Notes under the pieces: generated by a model
Told to the model about the DNA's origin: nothing
What the model saw: the letters and a program-made list of their open reading frames with translations, nothing else
Databases searched by the model: none
DNA from: Lepidurus packardi
Lineage: Eukaryota; Arthropoda; Branchiopoda; Notostraca; Triopsidae
Assembly: GCA_023053545.1 (NCBI GenBank)
Contig: JAKZAN010000002.1
Coordinates: 2,712,375-2,776,374 of the forward strand
Direction: 5' to 3'
DNA: 64,000 nt
Made by a program: the position numbers and the translations under genes
Shown here: positions 1 through 11,148 of the stretch, piece after piece
How the letters are laid out: every line of letters begins with the position of its first letter
Position numbering within the stretch: position 1 is the first letter of the stretch

Positions 1-215
1 TTTCGTACTGTACCGACACAGCACCCAGGCAACGACAAAACACAGTTCCCAAACGAAGACGCGTAATGCAACGGTCCCCTGTGCTTTTCTGCTTGTCAAC
101 ATTTTGTGTGCAACGAGGAAGGCAATCCTGTAATGAACGAGCCAGACTTTCTGTTTACTACAATTACAGCTAACGGTATTTCTATTTTATTTTGATTTAT
201 AATTGTTGTTTATAT
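1..215. other. Flank left of the retroelement block
   Basis: No open frame or repeat is recognised here. The last bases before the outer LTR are A+T-rich and end in ATAT, which matches the four bases just right of the block at 26,843-26,846. Confidence 0.4.
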
Positions 216-475
216 TGTAGCGGCAGATGGCGTGCGAGAGGCAAGGAGAACGCCAGTGAAAGGCCAAGAGGCAGAGAGAGTGAGCGAGAGGAAAAGCGCG
301 CGAGTGTAAAAGACGGAGTTACGGTTTTTGATTGTTGTAGAAGCCCCGAGCTAAATCCTCACTTTAAATAAACTATCCTATATAAATTAAGTTAAAAACT
401 GTGTACACCTTTTTCCCAGGCCAGTTTTCCTCCTTTTTAGTGTGAAATCCGTTAGTGTAAATCACAAATTTACGC
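216..475 (+). repeat. Gypsy-A LTR, left outer copy, plus orientation
   Basis: It begins TGTAGCGGCAG and matches the reverse complement of the LTR at 26,579-26,842 over nearly its full length, with only a handful of differences. A degenerate primer-site-like stretch (TGGTGTCA) follows directly, then minus-strand gypsy-A pol, so the LTR and the coding sequence next to it face opposite ways. Likely age is recent. Confidence 0.85.
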
Positions 476-483
476 AGATGGTG

Positions 484-3400
484 TCATGATTGTTTCTCAA
501 TCAGTCTGCTTATTTCAGGATCTGCTCGTTGGGCCAAGATGAAGTCATTGCGTCGGACAGCAGCATCAGCAAGCACGGAGATGTACAATTCGGGGCGTAC
601 ATCCGTTTCTTCGGGGATCCCATTGCTGTTGCGAGAGAGAGCGTCGGCTACCACGTTAAGCTTACCCTTCCTGTGGATGAAGCGGATTTCGTGTTCCATT
701 AAACTCATGATCCAGCGGCCAAACTTTGCGTTCGTCTCTTGTTTGGTGTGGAGCCATGCGACGGCAGTGTTATCCGTGACAACCAGGAATGGGCGTCCAT
801 AAATATAATGGCGGAACTTCTCAATCGACCAGACAACCGCCAACATTTCTAACTCGTTGCTGTGATAGTGGCTCTCAGGATCGGTCAATCTTCGGCTGAT
901 GAACGCCACGGTGTGTTCTGTCGTCCCGTCCTTCTGAATAAGCGCTGCGCCAAGCCCACAATAACTGGCGTCTGTGTGGATCTCACAGCTCAGATCGTCT
1001 CGAAAATGTTGGAGGATGGGAGAAGATGATAATCTCGTCCGGAGTTCTTCAAAGGCAGTGGACTCTGCTGGTCCCCATGACCAACGACGACCCTTTTTAA
1101 GGAGTGCATACAACGGACTGGCAAGGTGCGAAAACCCTGCTACGAATCGTCGGTAATAGCCTGTCATCCCCAAGAACTCCCTAAGGTTTCGAATGTTGGT
1201 GGGTACTTTGAACTCGCGAATACCTTGAAGTTTCTCGGGGTTTGGCCGAATTCCATCTTGGTCAACGAGGTGTCCAAGAAAATGAATCTGCGCCATGGCA
1301 AAGTGACATTTCTTCTTCTTGAGGGTCAAACCAGACTCTCGGATGGCGTTTAACACTGCTCGCAGACGTTTTTGGTGCTCTTCAAAGCTGCGTCCAAGTA
1401 CCATAATGTCATCCAAATATACGAGGCAGTGCTCCCACTTAAGCCCTGCTAACACGCGATCCATCAAACGTTGAAAGGTAGCCGGTGCGTTCGACAATCC
1501 AAACGGCATCTTTTTGAATTCAAACAGTCCATCTGGAGTGCTAAAGGCTGTCTTTTCACGGCAAGACGATTCAATTGGCACCTGCCAATATCCACTGGCT
1601 AAATCTAAGGAGGTGAAAAACGTTGTTCTTCCAAGACGATCCAGCACGTCTTCGGTACGGGGAAGCGGATATACGTCGCGTTTAGTGATGGAATTGAGTC
1701 GACGGTAGTCAACACAGAAGCGTATTTCGCCCGTCTTCTTCCGGACCAGTACTACCGGGGACGCCCAAGGACTAGCGGATGGGATGATGACGTCATTGGC
1801 CAGCATTTCTTCTACTTGCTCGGTGATAATTCGGCGCTCACCAGGGGATACTCGTCGTGGCGGTTGGTAAATAGGTTTACTATCCCCAACATCAATGGTA
1901 TGGGAGACTAATGTTGTGCCCGTAATAGGCTTATTGGGACCATCGAAGCAGTCTTGGTACTCTCCCAGTAGAGTACTCAACTCTTCACGCTCAGAATTGG
2001 ACAAATCTTCCCCCATACTCCATTCTGTAGTGGACGCTTGATGCTCAGGTGTCGCTTTAGAAAGGGAACAACATAACCGGCTTCCGTTTGTCCCCAAAGG
2101 GTCACTTACGGCGTCTACGTATTGGGCGTTGACCAAACGTTGTTTTGGAGTAAGGCGAAGCGTACGTTGACCAATGTTAATTATGGGGATCATCACGCTG
2201 TTTTCGTGAACACTTAGCAATGACGCTGGACTAATCCATTCTTTACCAGGCTTTCCACACAACGTCGTCGGGGTAGTGATAGTATCTGGTGCTGTTCCTG
2301 GTACCTTTGCTTCGACAAACGCGAGTGTACCGGGGGCAATGTTGACAACCTTCGCGACGGTTAGTGTGCCATTGGTGTTGGGTTCTTCTCGGTCGGTTAT
2401 GTCGATCTCGCTCATCTGCCGTGCCACAGTTTCCCAATCGTCCGACTCGCTTCTCCTGACATCCACTGCTCCACCAGGCCGCAGTGACGTAATCTCTGGA
2501 CGGTGCTCGTCATCACAAGTCAGTTTGGCCTCTGCTTGGCCATCCCCCACCGTGACCTTCATCCCACCGTTACCATCGGGACACAGAGAAACTTTGCTTT
2601 TGGCGATCCAGTCCATACCCAAAATTAACTGAAAAGGAGACGACTCCACCACCGGTACGCTGTCCAATTGTACTTCTGTGTTTTGAAATGTAACCCTAAG
2701 TTGCACCATCCCCAAGGGACGCACCAAACTTCCATCGACGCTACGTAGGTCTACTCCATTGGTCGGTATCATGTCGTTTGCCAGAGATTTCGCCGCGTCC
2801 GCTCGAATGACGCTGACACACGCTCCAGTGTCTATGAGTGCGTCATATCCACCAATAGGATGAACAGTCACCTGGACCAAGGGTAACTGTCCTTCCGTCG
2901 TCGTCAAGCTTACTATTGGGTTTGCCGGACCTGGTCCCGTGGACCGGCTTCCCCGTTTCCCGAACAGTACGTTGCGGGCATTCGCGCGACATGTGTCCTT
3001 CTTGGCATGTATAGCAAACACCCCGTCGTTGACGCTGGGGTTGCGGGCATTCACGGGCCAGGTGTCCTTGTCCACCGCAGTTATAGCATCCAGCACGTCG
3101 TTCACGAGGCTCTGCAAGAGTGTGAGGCACAAAATTGGCGGGTGGTGTTTGGACATTTCTTCGGACATGGACGTCGGACATTCGGACAGGGACTCCGGGG
3201 TTGCGGTCAATTCGGTTTTCCAAGCTCGTGAGGCGGTTCAACATCTTCTCCAAAACTTCATCGATGGTCCTTGCTGACTGAGGAGGGTATAAGGGTGGTG
3301 TTCCAGAGACCCTGTGTGTCGAATGGATGGGCGGTGCAGTGTTTGGATACACCGGTGTAATAGATGTTATTGCGGCGACCGGCGAAGCGATTGCTGCGCT

Positions 3401-3743
3401 GCCCATTCCTTGTTCCACGTTATTAACCTGCGCAATGAAGGCGTCCACGGTAGCTGGCGCACCCGCCATGACCGCTGCTGCTATTTCTGACCGGAATAGC
3501 CCCCAGGCCAATCGCTTGACCTGCTCGATTTCCGGAAGAACTACCGGGCATAATCGACAAAGTCGGAGTTTGTCGTAAATGTACACAGTGGTCGGCTCTC
3601 CAGGAAGCTGTCGTCTAGCCTCCACCATACGCCCCCATTCCTCCAACGTCAACGTCCTTCCAAACGCGCCTACGAGAGCCGTTCTCCACGAGTCCCAATC
3701 CTGGTTGTCCATTCCTTTGCCTGCATGCCAAAGGTAGGCTGTG
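484..3743 (-). mobile_element. Gypsy-A copy 1: gag end plus protease, RT and RNase H (fossil)
   Basis: This is a minus-strand Ty3/gypsy piece. A gag frame (3,712-2,843) ends in two CCHC zinc knuckles and overlaps a longer pol frame (3,210-484), the usual gypsy arrangement in which pol is reached by recoding. The pol frame carries an aspartic-protease motif (DTGA), reverse transcriptase with the YLDD box and an RNase H domain. It is nearly identical to the inverted copy at 11,149-14,207. As an element it is partial, with its LTR pair and integrase displaced. Confidence 0.9.
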
Positions 3744-3812
3744 TCGTGTCGAGGACGAGTGGTGTCACCACTCGTCCTCGAGTGGTTTGTTTGCAGGTTT
3801 CTTCATTAAATA
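3744..3812. repeat. Palindromic junction sequence, left arm
   Basis: A palindrome with 15-bp arms (CGAGGACGAGTGGTG) and a one-base centre sits where gypsy-A gag sequence stops. The stretch up to about 3,812 is repeated in inverted orientation at 11,079-11,148. It marks one end of the large inverted repeat. Confidence 0.75.
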
Positions 3813-3899
3813 ATTTTGCATACACAAGTCATTCAAATAATCACAGGCAATTTAGGAACTGGCAGGTAAATAAAGCGAGTACAAAATCACAAATATTCT

Positions 3900-4952
3900 C
3901 TAAAGGTTGGTAACATAATCAGTCAGCTTATCAGGAGGTCTAACAATTCGCCGTGGATAGCGACTCTTCGGAACTTCGTTTTCCATCATGCCTTCCAGGA
4001 CGGTCAAAGGCTCTTCTTCTAACTTGTTCGCCGCCTCACCCTCTGAGCTCTCGCAATCTCTGTCATCGGCATCATCTTTCGGGCTTTCGCTGTCGCCGCT
4101 GTAATAACCTTCTCGGTAAGGTTTTAGTTGGGAAATGTGTGCCGGAAACACACCCCAGCGTTTCTTGGTATGCAAGCCGGAGGGGTCCTCAACGCGATAG
4201 GTAACCTCTGTTAGTTGCCTGGCGATACGAAATGGACCGATGTATTTCGGCATGAGTTTTGAAGATTTCCCCGCGATCCGAATCTGTCGTCGCACCAAAA
4301 CTAAATCGCCAATCTGGTATTTTTGTGGCCTACATCGTCGCTTATCGTAATTTCGTTTTTGTCGTAACTTGCGCCGAACCGATTGTTCCATAGCATGCCG
4401 TCTAGTGTGTTCCACGCGATCTATAAAGTCTTCGTACGACTCCGGAGCTTCCATGGGCCAGGGATACTCAACGTCTTCGGGCAAATTTGGCAACCGACCG
4501 TACACTAATTCAAAAGGGCTATATCCCGTACTCTCCTGGCGTGCCGTGTTAATCGCGAATACTGCTTTCTGGAGCACTAAATCCCACGTGATTTGTGTTC
4601 CGTCTACATATGCGGCCAACACTTCTTTTAAGGTACGATTCATTCGCTCACACAACCCGTTCGTTTGAGGATGGCATGCTGCAGCCATTGAATGGTTAAT
4701 CCCCAACTGCTCTAAAGCATCTTCAAGTACTTGAGCCGTGAATCCTGTCCCACGGTCGCTGATTAACTTCATTGGAATTGAATGTCGCCAGATAATGTGG
4801 TTCGCCAGGAAGTCTTTTACAACGAGGGCAGACGTATCCGGTACGGCTTCTGCTTCGACCCACCTGGTACAGTAGTCTATGCAGACCAGGAGATGTCGAT
4901 TACCTCGTGGGGTTTTCGGAAGTGGTCCCACGTGATCAATTCCCAATATGGC
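3900..4952 (-). mobile_element. Gypsy-A integrase piece (fossil)
   Basis: A 348-codon open frame (4,946-3,900) carries the retroviral-type integrase core, including the DRGTGF segment and the HPQTNGLCER segment that ends in the catalytic Glu, and then a C-terminal chromatin-binding-like region. It matches the integrase that follows the RNase H piece at 14,540-15,184. A BEL LTR abuts it at 4,953. As an element it is partial. Confidence 0.85.
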
Positions 4953-7900
4953 TGTAAGAAACGCGTAGGGTTCGATGAGTTGATGCGAGAACGTGGGTGC
5001 GTAAGTTGAACGTGAACGTGTGGGTTTTAAAGATTTTTATTAAATTACGCCTATGCACGGCCTTACACTTAAAAACACAACACTATCGCGAGGGAAAATT
5101 AGTACCGTGTTTCGTAGGACGTAGAGAAGTATGTTGAACGTGTAGTAAACCAAAAAAACGTCCCTATCTCTGTGCCACCACCTCTATATATCCCTGAAGG
5201 TAAAAAGGAGACCAACGTTGACTTGGGTAAAAGGATGAAGTAAAAACAGAAACACAAAAAGGGGAGCCAAACATTCTGGGAATGGGTCACTCTGGGTCAA
5301 AAGGGCAACCAACGTTTGAGCTTCATTAGTAGTCTAGAACATTCCGGCCCCCGTTTTTAATCGAAGATTGAAAACAAAAAACGTGATTAATTTGATTTGA
5401 ATTCGAAAAGACATAACTTTGTTACTGGACGAACATAAACACCATTGTCGGTTCTGATCTCAACGGTTCTAACGACACCATCCTTTCCGGGGAATACTCG
5501 TAAAATTCTCCCAAGTGGCCAATGACCACGAGGTGTATTGACATCCATCACGAGGACCACATCTCCAATCTTGACGTTTTCTCGCCTTTCGGCCCACTTG
5601 TTCCTCGTTGTAAGGTGTGGAAGGTATTCTTTCAACCATCGTCGCCAAAACTGGTTGGTGATGGCTTGAGCTGCGCGCCACCTTCTCCGGGAAAGAATTT
5701 CCTTATCCAGTACGACGTCGGGAGGAATGTTAGGGTTCGAATTTCCGACAAGAAAATGATTCGGTGTGAGTGGTTCGGGGTCGTCTGGATCCATACTTAG
5801 ATGAGTAAGGGGTCTCCCGTTGAGGAGCGATTCGACTTCAGTAAAGACTGTGTATAAAATCTCTTCATTGCATCTTTGGCCTTGCAGAACGGCGTGGAGA
5901 GCGGACTTTGCGGATCTGATCAGGCGTTCCCAAGTGCCCCCAAAGTGGGGTGCGGAGGGAGGAGAAAACTGCCATTCAATACCTTTGGCTGCCATGGCAT
6001 TCGCAATTTTTTCGTGGTTCCAATTTTCGACTCCTTCGCGTAGCTCTCGTTCGCCTGCAATGAAATTAGTGCCGTTGTCGCTAAAACATTTCGCGGGAGT
6101 ACGTCGTCTGGCGGTGAAACGTCGAAAACTTAACAGAAACGAGTCGGCATCCAGTTTGTTACAGATTTCCAGGTGGACAGCTCGTGTTGACATGCACGTA
6201 AAAATACATCCCCATCTTTTCTCTGTAGATCTTTTAACTGTTGCATAAAGTGGGCCAAACAAATCAATACCCGTAAACGTGAACGGAGGGTTAAAAGGTT
6301 GAACTCTTTCAACAGGCAAATCAGCCATGAACGGAGTTAAAGGTTGAGCCTTTTGTTTCTTGCAAAATGCACAACGAGCGATGATGGTCTTGATTGTTTG
6401 ACGTCCTTTAGGGATCCAATACTGACTCCGAAGCTCGTGTAGCGTTCGTTCGGTAGAACCGTGCGCCAGGGCTTCATGCGTTTGCTGGATCAGGAGCTCA
6501 CATATACGGTGGTCATGAGGTAAAAGTATAGGGTGTTTTGCGTCATCGTCCAACGTGCTGTTGCGTAATCTTCCACCCACTCGTAAAACTTCAGCAGCGT
6601 CTAAAAAAGGGTTAAGCTTCAAAATGTTAGACTCTTTGAAGGTTGCTCCTTTCTTTCTGATCGTTTCGATGTCTTTGGTAAATTTTTCGCGTTGGCTAAT
6701 GATGATGGCAACCTTTGTTGACGCTCGAAGTTCGCCTGCCGTTAAATATTTAGGATGGACTTTTCGCGATTTTTTAGCGGCTTGGCGGAGTGAATCCACA
6801 TAACGCGTTACGTAAGCGAGGATTCTTACAGCCTTGCTCAGGCGAGACGTTTTTTTTTAAAGCGTGGTCACTCGATTTTCTTGTGCCGAGTTCGTCACCA
6901 TACCGAACCACGGATCGCTTATGATCTCGTCGTCATTCGGCTCGGAATGTTGAATTGGCGAAGGCCATTCGCTTTTGGGTTTGCGTAGGAACTTTGGTCC
7001 GGACAGCCAGTTTTGATAGTCCCAAGAGTTCGCTGAAGTACCACGACTGCAAGCGTCGGCTGGATTTAACGTGCCTGGAACGTGTCGCCATTGTTGTGCG
7101 CTTGTCGATTCCAAAATTTCCCCAATCCGGTTTCCCACGAAAGCCTTGAATTTTCGGGTGGTGCTGTTGATCCACTGAAGAGTCGTCTTGGAGTCTGACC
7201 AGAAGAAGACGTGGCTCATGGAAATTCCGATCTCAGGACAAATTATTGTAGCTAGCTGAGCTCCGATGACAGCGGCGCACAGTTCAAGACGTGGGATTGA
7301 CGTTGGTTTTATTGGCGCCACGCGGGACTTTGACATAATGAAGCGTAGTTGGTAGTCGTTTGATGGATATTCCGTTCGCAGGTACGCCACTGCTCCAAAG
7401 CCTCCTTCGGACGCATCTGTGAAGACGTGGATCTGCTTTGTAATGGGTTGCTCGTTGAGTTGAAGGCATCTGGGAATTTTGACGTTTTTTAGTGATTGCA
7501 GCGAGGTGTGCCAATGTGTCCAATCCTTTACGAGGCTTGCCGGAAGTTTGTCGTCCCAGTCAATTCCTTGTCGCCACAGGGATTGGAGAATTATTTTTAC
7601 GTAGAGGTTTAAAGGAGCTAGAAATCCGAAAGGATCATAAATAGTTGAAATTTGACGAAGGATACCTCGCTTCGTTACGGCGGGTTTTGCTGACCCGATG
7701 TCGAAAATGAACACGTCTTCGTGGCAATTCCAAAGAATTCCTAGTGTTCGTTCGGTGGGCAAATTGCCATCGGTCAGGTTCAGTGTGGGGTTCACCCATT
7801 CGGAGGGCCCGATGCCCTTTAAGACATTTCGGGAGTTCGAGACCCATTTAGTCAGACGAAAACCTCCTTTAGCGAGCAGCTGGGTCATGTCGTGAGCAGC

Positions 7901-9600
7901 TTCCGTCGCGGCCTGATCGGAATCAAACGAATCCAGATAGTTATCCACGTAAAAGTTCGATAACACTCGTTTTGCAGCTTTCGGGTGAGCCTCCTCGTTG
8001 TCCTTGGCGGTAAGCTGGAGCGCGAACATGCAGGTGGCGGGGCTTGAGACCGCGCCGAAGACATGAACAGTCATTTGATGGATTTTGGGAAGCTCGGAGG
8101 AACCTGGTTTCTTCCATAGAAAACGAAATGCGGATTTATCTTCTTCACGTATCTTTACTTGATAGTACATCTTCTCTATATCGGCTGAGACAGCGATAGG
8201 GTTGAGACGAAAACGTAGGAAAACTCCGACTAGGTTCGTCAGGAAGTCGGGACCTTTCAACAGGGCATCGTTCAGCGACCGTCCTTGGTGTTGGGCTGAG
8301 GCGTCGAAAACGACGCGTATCTTGCCTGGTTTGTTCGGGTGCTGTACGGGATGGTGTGGTAAGTACCATGTTTTACCGGGGAATTCGTTGGACTTCTCAT
8401 CGTTGACGGGTTCAGCGTACCCTGTTCTCAGGTAATCCGTTATTGTTTTTTCGTACTCGTGTCGTAGGTTGGCGTCGCTTAACAAACGTCGTTCTAGGTG
8501 CTTGAAACGATGGAGAGCGTTGGTATAGTTGTCTGGAAGCGCGGGGTTGGAGGATTTCCAAAGGAGTCCGGCTTCATAGCGGTTTCCAACGTTGCGAGTT
8601 GTTGCTTGAAGGATTGCCAGTGCTTTCTCTTCGTTAGCTGGTAGGAGACGCTGTTTTACGGTTCCAAAGGCCTCTATTTCCCAAAATTTCTGCAAAGTTT
8701 CATTAATTTGTTGATCGTTTGGGGCGCTTACGTGCAGGATTGATTTTGGGCTGTCGGAACTTCTGTGGTTTGCGTTGTAGTCGCCAATGATGGTCCAGCC
8801 GAAGGGTGTAAGATTTGCTTCGGGGCCTTCTTCGCTGTCTGGTTCGCGTATATCGTAAATCCTATGTGCTTTTCGTACCTTTTGCCCGATTAAGACGCTG
8901 ACCTGGCTTGTGTCGATGGGCGGAACGTTTAGGTCGGCCAAGTAAGAATACCGGGATTTCTCTTTTGTCCAGTTGATTCTCCAGCGGCTCATTCCTATTC
9001 GCGGAACGGTGTAAGCTTTGACGTCTTGAAAAGTTGTTTGGCCGTTTGTCGAACTGATTGTAAGATGGACGATGTGGCCTTTCATTACTGGGTCCTTCCC
9101 GTGGAATGTACCCATTGTCGTCGAATATGGTTCGCCTTTGAGACCAAATGCGTTTGCTATGTCTTTCTTTATTAGCGAAGCTTCGCTTCCCTTATCAAGG
9201 ATCGCGAACGTTTTTATTTGCTTGTCGCCATTGCTGAGGACAATTGGCACGACTGGCAGCAGGACTATGTCGGAATTTTTCGTTACGTTGACGTGACCGA
9301 CGTGGGTTGAGTCTGCAGACGGTGACGGTGTGTTCGATGTCGAGTCTGAAGACGAATTGGGTTTGTTATATGCTCGTGGAGCGTTGTGAAGTAGTGGATT
9401 GTGTCGCCCTTTGCATTCGTTGATGTTGCAGAGTCGTTTTGACGGGCAAGATTTGCTTTGGTGGTTTGGGGCTAGGCAGCGAAAACAACATTTTTTGTTT
9501 TTAACTAACTCCGTGCGTTTTTCCAAGCTGCAGTCTCGGAATGTTTCACAGGCGGAATTTTTATGCTGCTTTTCGCAAAACGAGCAAAACGAGCAGGAGT
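4953..9600 (-). mobile_element. BEL/Pao copy 1, minus strand, partial (fossil)
   Basis: An LTR of about 389 bp (4,953-5,341), beginning TGTAAG on the plus strand, is the reverse complement of the LTRs of the plus-strand BEL. Open frames at 5,387-6,799 (H2C2 zinc region, integrase core, C-terminal BEL domain) and from 6,857 upward (zinc-knuckle region, protease, reverse transcriptase, Pao-type RNase H) are almost identical to 17,040-21,243. The 5' LTR and the N-terminal gag half are absent, and BEL sequence gives way to gypsy-B at about 9,600. Recent and partial, with about two interruptions. Confidence 0.88.
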
Positions 9601-11078
9601 CCAACGATTCAAACAACGGAGCGTATTGCGCACGGAGGCGCTCCGGAGAACAAAGCTGTCCTGGAAACTCCAGGGTGTTAACGCGGGCAGAAGCAAATAA
9701 GCTTCCGATCTCGGCGTCAATTCCGAACTGTTTAAGGATGTCACGACCCAGCACCGGATCCCGCGGCAGGTCAACCACTCCGAGGTCGACTGCCAATGTA
9801 GTGCCCTGAAGGCTTAAAGGCATATTGACTTTGCCGATAATTGGTACACCATGACCAGTGAACGCATTTACCCTAACTTCGGGAGCCTGTAGTGACGGAG
9901 ATCCCAATTGTCTCCATGTAGCTTTAGGTATTAGGGAAACGGATGAGCCTGTATCCAACTCCATTTTAACGGGTTGCCCAGCGATGCAAACGTCAATCCA
10001 ATAGGGTTCTGAGTGGCCCATTTTGGATAAAAAAACAGAGCGGAGAGAGTAAAGCCTTTCGCTATAATCTTCATTGTCCGATTCTTCTTGAAGATAATGA
10101 GATTTAGCCCTGTTATCGTTTTGACTCTTCTGATTACCAGGGAAACTAATCCTTGATTCTGATGGCAACGTTGACCGACTGCGACAGACCGCCGCAAAAT
10201 GTCCCTTCTTATGGCAGGCTTTGCAGACTTGGTTTAAGGCAGGACAGTTCTTGCTGTTAGCTTTATGAGCACTGTTGCCACACCGGAAACAAGATCCCGG
10301 GGATCCAGGCCTACTCTTCTGTAGAGCGTTAACTGCGCCCGCTAAAGACATTTGCTGGGCTTTCGACTTAGCGTTTTCAAGAGACGCAGCCAATTGAAAT
10401 GCCCTGTTCAACGTTAAATCCGATTCTGAGAGAAGCTTGCCTTGGACATTTACGTCATGAAGGCCTACAACGAAAGCATCTCGCAACGCGGACTCCAGGA
10501 AACTGCCAAAATTGCAGTCGCGAGACAACATGCGTAGCTCGGCAAGAAAATCCTTGAGCGATTCCCCTTGCTTCTGAGTTCTCTTATAAAAATTTAAACG
10601 TTCTGCTATTTCTATTGTCGATTCGACGAAATGTGAATTTAAGATATCGCAAATCTCTTCGAAAGATTTCGAGGTTGGCTCAGCAGGTGAACATAACTTC
10701 CAAAGCGTTTGACAAGCGAAGTCGCCAACCAATGGGAAAAAACAAGCCCTCTTTTGCTCAGGGTCAACAATGCCGTTGGCGATATAAAACTGGCAGAGTC
10801 TGCTTAAGTATATACGCCAGTTGCTATCTTGTACATAAGGCTCGATACTTCCCAAAACCCGACCAGCAGAAACCGCAGACGAAGCTGGGTTGGTTCTTGC
10901 AGCTGCGACGGATGTAGCCATGACGTCAACAGGTAACGGCAAGTCGCGAAAACGAAAAAGGAATGGAACAAAACAAAAAGAACGAGCTCACCCGAGATGA
11001 ACTGGCACAGGTGAACGGCGCAGTTGAAGTTGCCTCCGGCAAGGTAGGGCAAGGAACTCAGGTGACTTTATGGAAGGT
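9600..11078 (-). mobile_element. Gypsy-B gag-protease piece (fossil), in frame with BEL
   Basis: The upstream part of a 1,361-codon minus-strand frame (10,942-6,857) is not BEL. It has a gypsy-type gag, two CCHC knuckles (CFRCGNSAHKANSKNC, then CKACHKKGHFAAVC) and an aspartic protease with DTGSSVSLIP. The frame passes into the BEL zinc-knuckle region near 9,600 without a break. The matching integrase and LTR are probably the plus-strand piece at 24,117-25,761. The untranslated leader occupies 10,943 to about 11,078. Partial element. Confidence 0.75.
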
Positions 11079-11148
11079 GATTTAATGAAGAAACCTGCAA
11101 ACAAACCACTCGAGGACGAGTGGTGACACCACTCGTCCTCGACACGAC
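11079..11148. repeat. Palindromic junction sequence, right arm
   Basis: This is the inverted copy of 3,744-3,812, with the same 15-bp palindrome arms, and lies between the gypsy-B leader and gypsy-A gag sequence. Confidence 0.75.
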
